Below, in pieces: positions 60,872 to 64,000 of a stretch of 64,000 bases of DNA. The stretch spans positions 17,468,001 through 17,532,000 of the forward strand of contig NC_046673.1 of NCBI RefSeq assembly GCF_003369915.1. The letters run 5' to 3'. The position numbers and the translations under genes are program-made. Position 1 is the stretch's first letter. Each line of letters opens with the position of its first letter. Source of the DNA: Drosophila miranda. Its lineage: Eukaryota; Arthropoda; Insecta; Diptera; Drosophilidae. Below the pieces are notes generated by a model. It was not told where the DNA came from, made no database searches, and worked only from the letters and a program-made list of their open reading frames with translations.

Positions 60872-63592
60872 TTAGAGTTGGCCAATAGTTTTGGCAAAAC
60901 CCAATCTCTTCAACCGCCTCAAAGGCCTGGCAGGTAGTAATCGTCTGGCGAGCATACTATGGTGTCTAATTAGCCTGTCACTGTATCTGCTGGTGTGCCT
61001 TCCAATCTGCTCCTCTACTGTATGCAGATTCAAATCCCGATGTAGGGTGGAGCCGCGCACGTACCAAGGGCAGTTCGTTATTTGCCTCATGGCGCGATTC
61101 TGCAAGACCTGTATCCGTTTATAGTTCGATTTGGCAGCTATACCCCAAATCTGCACACCGTAGAGCCAGATCGGGGCTACACAGTGTACATAAACTGCTC
61201 TTTTGGCTCTCAGTGACATGGTGCTTCTTCTGTTAATCAGCCACCGCAATTGCTGCATTCTTTGCCCACATTTACGAGCCGTAGCTTTCAAGTGTGGACC
61301 AAAAGTAAGACGCTTATCAAGGGTGATACCGAGATACTTTGCTTGCTCTGGTTGGTCCAAAGTTACGCCTTCAAACTTTATGGGTGGGGTGTGGTCTATG
61401 AGCGCTTTCAGGGTGAAGCATGGATTGGTGGTCTTCAGTGGGTTGACTTTTAAATTCCATCTTTTGCACCAAGCTGCCAAAGAGTAGAGGTACTCTTGGA
61501 GACCATCTGCTGCCTCAAGGCGGCACTTGGAGCTGTAGAGCAGTGCTATATCGTCCGCGTAGGTAGCAAGCAGAGCCTTACGGGGGGCCTCCATATGTTG
61601 CTCGCTTGGGGAGGGTAGATCTGCAGTATAGATAGAGTAAAGCAGCGGGCCAAGGACGCTGCCCTGTGGAACTCCAGCTCTCATTTGGCAAGGTGTTGAA
61701 TGTGTGTTCCTGAACCTGACCATAAACTGACGTCCTTCCAAGTATGATCGTAGGACACCGTAGTATGGTGCTGGGAACAGTTTTTTAATTTTGCTCAATA
61801 GGCCGATATGCCAAACTCTATCGAAGGCTTGCTGCATATCAATGAAGACTGCATTGCAGTATTCTAGATCATCATAGGCCTGTAGGATGTGTCCTGCCAA
61901 TCTGTGGACTTGCTCCACTGTGCCGTGTCCCTCCCGAAAGCCAAACTGGTGATCCGGCAAGATACGGCATTCCTTGATTATACTACCAAGACGATTGGCA
62001 AGAAGCCTCTCCCATACCTTAGATAAGGAAGACAAAAGACTTATTGGCCGATACGACTCAGGGTCATCCTCCGGTTTTCCAGGCTTATGGATCATCAGGA
62101 TTGTTGCTATCTTCCACTGCTTAGGGAAAAACTGCATCCTTAACATGGCGTTAAAAATGAGCACTATGTAGAGTATCGCCCGATTAGGCAATGCTTTCAG
62201 TGTGGAATTGCACACTCTGTCAATGCCAGGAGCCTTCTTCCTCGGTAGGGACTTGATGACTTCAACAATCTCGTCAGCCCTGGCTGGTTTAATGGGTAAG
62301 GCCATTTGTAGAGGTGTTTGCAGACTATCTTTTGTCTCTTTGTACTGCGCCTCCGTGGCGAATTGGTAATGGGTGAACCTGTCCCCTAAATGATGTGCAA
62401 ACGAATTGGCCTGCTCTTCTTCGTTTCTAGCAAGTTCACCGTTGGGACACCGGATGGGAATCTGTCTGAACGGTTGTCTCTTAAGAGACTTAGTGGTCTT
62501 CCAAAGCGAATATCCAGCATCCACGGTGTAATCCATGGAAGCAAGCTTTTGTTCAAAGAAGTTGCTTCGAAGTTCTCTCAGGGTGTTTCGAAGTTGCTTG
62601 GCAGCCCGGTTCCATAGAATTCGGTCCCATGGGTCTTGAGATCGGATTGCGCGTCTGCGAAGTCTCCTTTTTTGTGACAAAAGCTCTCTGGCCTCTCTTG
62701 TAAGAACTATTCCATAGGCGGCGCTTGTCGGAGGATGCGAGGGCGTTGAGGCAGCAGCAGCCATGTGTATACTCTCTGTGATATTATCTACAGCCATCTC
62801 GATATCTTCCTCAGAGTTTAGCGTGACGTTCAGTTGAATCGACCTCTCCAAATGTTGCCTAAATGCGAGCAGATCAGTGTGCTTGGTGACTAGATGAGGG
62901 CTTGGATTTTCTATAATGCCATCTGTTTTAATGCTGATGACTAAGGCCAGATGGTCGGAGTCCAGATCCCAGCTCTGACTTATTGTTGCTCGAGAATCCG
63001 GAATACCATGATGTACTGCGAAGTCTATGCAGGACGGCGTGTGATTGAGTACATATGGGTACCTGGTTGGTGATCCAGTTGCAAGGATCTTAGCGCCAGT
63101 AGCAGAGATGGCTTCCGCTAGCTCTCGACCCCTAGGGGAATTGTAAGTGTCTCCCCACAGCCAGTGTCGGGCATTCCAGTCACCACCAACCAAATACCTT
63201 TGCCCGCAAGCACGGAGTGCATCGATGTAATGTCTTTCCTCAATCCTGACTCTGGGAGGGCAGTAAATGGCGCTGAACTCCACATCGCCCAGTCCTGTGG
63301 CTACTTTTACTGCTGACATTTGCATGCTGCGTGTCTCAATGACCCTTTGTGGAAAATGACGAAGCGAAGTCTTAACTAAAACCGCAACTCCACCAACGCT
63401 ATTATTATTCCGCGATGGCTTGAAGGCTGGATAGAAGGCATATCCATGTATTTTTACAGCTGCCCCTCTTTTAATTCTGATCTCCGTCAAAAGAAGAATG
63501 TCAACGCTATTCTTGTGCGCGAAGAGCTCAACTTCTTTTGCTTTCCCTGAAATGCCGTTAGCATTCCAGATGAGAACCTTTAGTGGGTTCAT
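60872..63592 (-). CDS. LINE ORF2: AP endonuclease and reverse transcriptase
   Basis: An intact 906-residue polyprotein that nicks target DNA and copies the element RNA at the nick. Endonuclease (about residues 1-230): WNANGI near residue 9, TEIR near 36, GGDWNARH near 136 and the catalytic SDHLAL near 212. Reverse transcriptase (about 440-760): FIDMQQAFDRVWH with the first catalytic Asp near 585, GVPQGSVLGPLLY near 640 and the YADD box TYADDIAL near 678, then KYLGITLDKRLTF. The C-terminal region is Cys/His/Trp-bearing without RNase H. Start: the ATG at 63592 overlaps the ORF1 stop as ATGA, suggesting reinitiation after ORF1. No stop or frameshift is seen. Confidence 0.95.
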   Translation of the reverse strand: MNPLKVLIWNANGISGKAKEVELFAHKNSVDILLLTEIRIKRGAAVKIHGYAFYPAFKPSRNNNSVGGVAVLVKTSLRHFPQRVIETRSMQMSAVKVATGLGDVEFSAIYCPPRVRIEERHYIDALRACGQRYLVGGDWNARHWLWGDTYNSPRGRELAEAISATGAKILATGSPTRYPYVLNHTPSCIDFAVHHGIPDSRATISQSWDLDSDHLALVISIKTDGIIENPSPHLVTKHTDLLAFRQHLERSIQLNVTLNSEEDIEMAVDNITESIHMAAAASTPSHPPTSAAYGIVLTREARELLSQKRRLRRRAIRSQDPWDRILWNRAAKQLRNTLRELRSNFFEQKLASMDYTVDAGYSLWKTTKSLKRQPFRQIPIRCPNGELARNEEEQANSFAHHLGDRFTHYQFATEAQYKETKDSLQTPLQMALPIKPARADEIVEVIKSLPRKKAPGIDRVCNSTLKALPNRAILYIVLIFNAMLRMQFFPKQWKIATILMIHKPGKPEDDPESYRPISLLSSLSKVWERLLANRLGSIIKECRILPDHQFGFREGHGTVEQVHRLAGHILQAYDDLEYCNAVFIDMQQAFDRVWHIGLLSKIKKLFPAPYYGVLRSYLEGRQFMVRFRNTHSTPCQMRAGVPQGSVLGPLLYSIYTADLPSPSEQHMEAPRKALLATYADDIALLYSSKCRLEAADGLQEYLYSLAAWCKRWNLKVNPLKTTNPCFTLKALIDHTPPIKFEGVTLDQPEQAKYLGITLDKRLTFGPHLKATARKCGQRMQQLRWLINRRSTMSLRAKRAVYVHCVAPIWLYGVQIWGIAAKSNYKRIQVLQNRAMRQITNCPWYVRGSTLHRDLNLHTVEEQIGRHTSRYSDRLIRHHSMLARRLLPARPLRRLKRLGFAKTIGQL

Positions 63593-64000
63593 TGAGATGC
63601 TGAAACGTTGTTCTGGAGCTGAAGATTAGATCCAGCCCATTGCTTAATCGTGTTGGCCAATTCAAAAACCATTTTTTCAAGTTTTTCAAGGCGTTGATTG
63701 GCTTGACTATTATGCTGCTGCTGTTCTTGCTGCTGTTGCTGTAGCCACATAAGAAACTGCTGCTGCTGCTGCTGTTGGAGCTGTTGTTGCCATTGTTGAA
63801 ATTTTGTCTGCTGTTGTTGTAGCAGTGCATGAACTTCATATGAATTCTGTTGCTGGTTATTCAATCCTTGTGGCTGATGCGCTTGTAGACTATGAAAACG
63901 ACGCTGAGCAGGTGTAGCAGGTATTGCATTTGAATTACCATTTGCTACGGCAGCATAGGAGGCTCCTGTATTACTTCTAGTGCCTACCAAAGGCTGGTGC
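63589..64000 (-). CDS. LINE ORF1 (gag-like), C-terminal part
   Basis: An open frame entering from the window edge (no ATG inside; the codon at 63990 is TTG) and ending at the TGA 63589-63591, which overlaps the ORF2 ATG. At least 136 residues are visible. They are very Gln-rich (CAG/CAA runs around 63710-63830), followed by a short helix RLEKLEKMVFELANTIKQW that could mediate self-association. No CCHC zinc knuckle is seen in this part, where jockey-clade ORF1 proteins often carry them; either this family lacks them or they lie upstream. Confidence 0.8.
   Translation of the reverse strand, partial: HQPLVGTRSNTGASYAAVANGNSNAIPATPAQRRFHSLQAHQPQGLNNQQQNSYEVHALLQQQQTKFQQWQQQLQQQQQQQFLMWLQQQQQEQQQHNSQANQRLEKLEKMVFELANTIKQWAGSNLQLQNNVSASQ

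Larger units (their letters stand above)
60701..64000 (-). mobile_element. Jockey-clade non-LTR retrotransposon (LINE), 5' end outside
   Basis: A LINE in minus orientation. The 3' end is marked by a pure 37-base A tail (T run 60701-60737) preceded on the minus strand by a TTAATAAA polyadenylation signal. A 3' UTR of about 134 bases, the whole ORF2 and the end of ORF1 follow. ORF2 has an AP endonuclease and reverse transcriptase but no RNase H, as in the jockey clade. The long unbroken ORF and the intact A tail say the insertion is young. Target duplications cannot be checked because the 5' end is beyond the window. Confidence 0.93.

Overview
The window looks like a euchromatic piece of a Drosophila genome, probably an obscura-group-like species and probably the X chromosome (Muller element A). 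Three things point there. There is a cluster of near-identical tRNA-Ser genes with AGA and CGA anticodons plus a tRNA-Arg(TCG); from family knowledge D. melanogaster has such Ser4/Ser7 + Arg genes clustered at X 12DE. There is an intact jockey-clade LINE. The non-coding DNA is the GC-rich, microsatellite-dense, short-intron DNA typical of the genus. Species and chromosome are inference.

Layout. 0-0.7 kb: a broken SPEF1-like calponin-homology gene. 0.96-21 kb: five tRNA-Ser genes and one tRNA-Arg gene spread over 20 kb on both strands, with a dispersed repeat near 12 kb and the remains of an unrecognised protein gene at 17.9-18.4 kb. 21-39.5 kb: almost entirely non-coding, rich in simple repeats, with one intact single-exon SPEF1-like CH gene at 28 kb. 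39.6-41.2 kb: a patch of small split genes; the clearest (40903-41167, minus) needs a 70-base intron to be seen. 42.25-47.73 kb: a recent tandem triplication of a 1.8 kb unit, each copy carrying a 69-residue membrane-protein ORF (plus) and a coiled-coil protein ORF (minus); the middle coiled-coil copy is frameshifted. 47.73-48.96 kb: a 347-bp tandem repeat whose end is also the end of the 1.8 kb unit. 50.3-54.7 kb: a second intact CH gene, a candidate small membrane protein, and an intronless Tim17-family gene. 54.7-60.4 kb: non-coding. 60.70-64.0 kb: a jockey-clade LINE on the minus strand with a 37-base A tail, an intact 906-residue endonuclease/reverse transcriptase ORF and the end of ORF1; its 5' end lies beyond the window.

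The protein genes are short, mostly intronless or with tiny introns, lineage-variable and partly decayed. This pattern is common for male-germline genes in Drosophila; the SPEF1-like and Tim17-like paralogs fit it, but expression is not visible here. The most unusual object is the 42-49 kb array, where a two-gene unit and a satellite-like repeat have been amplified together.
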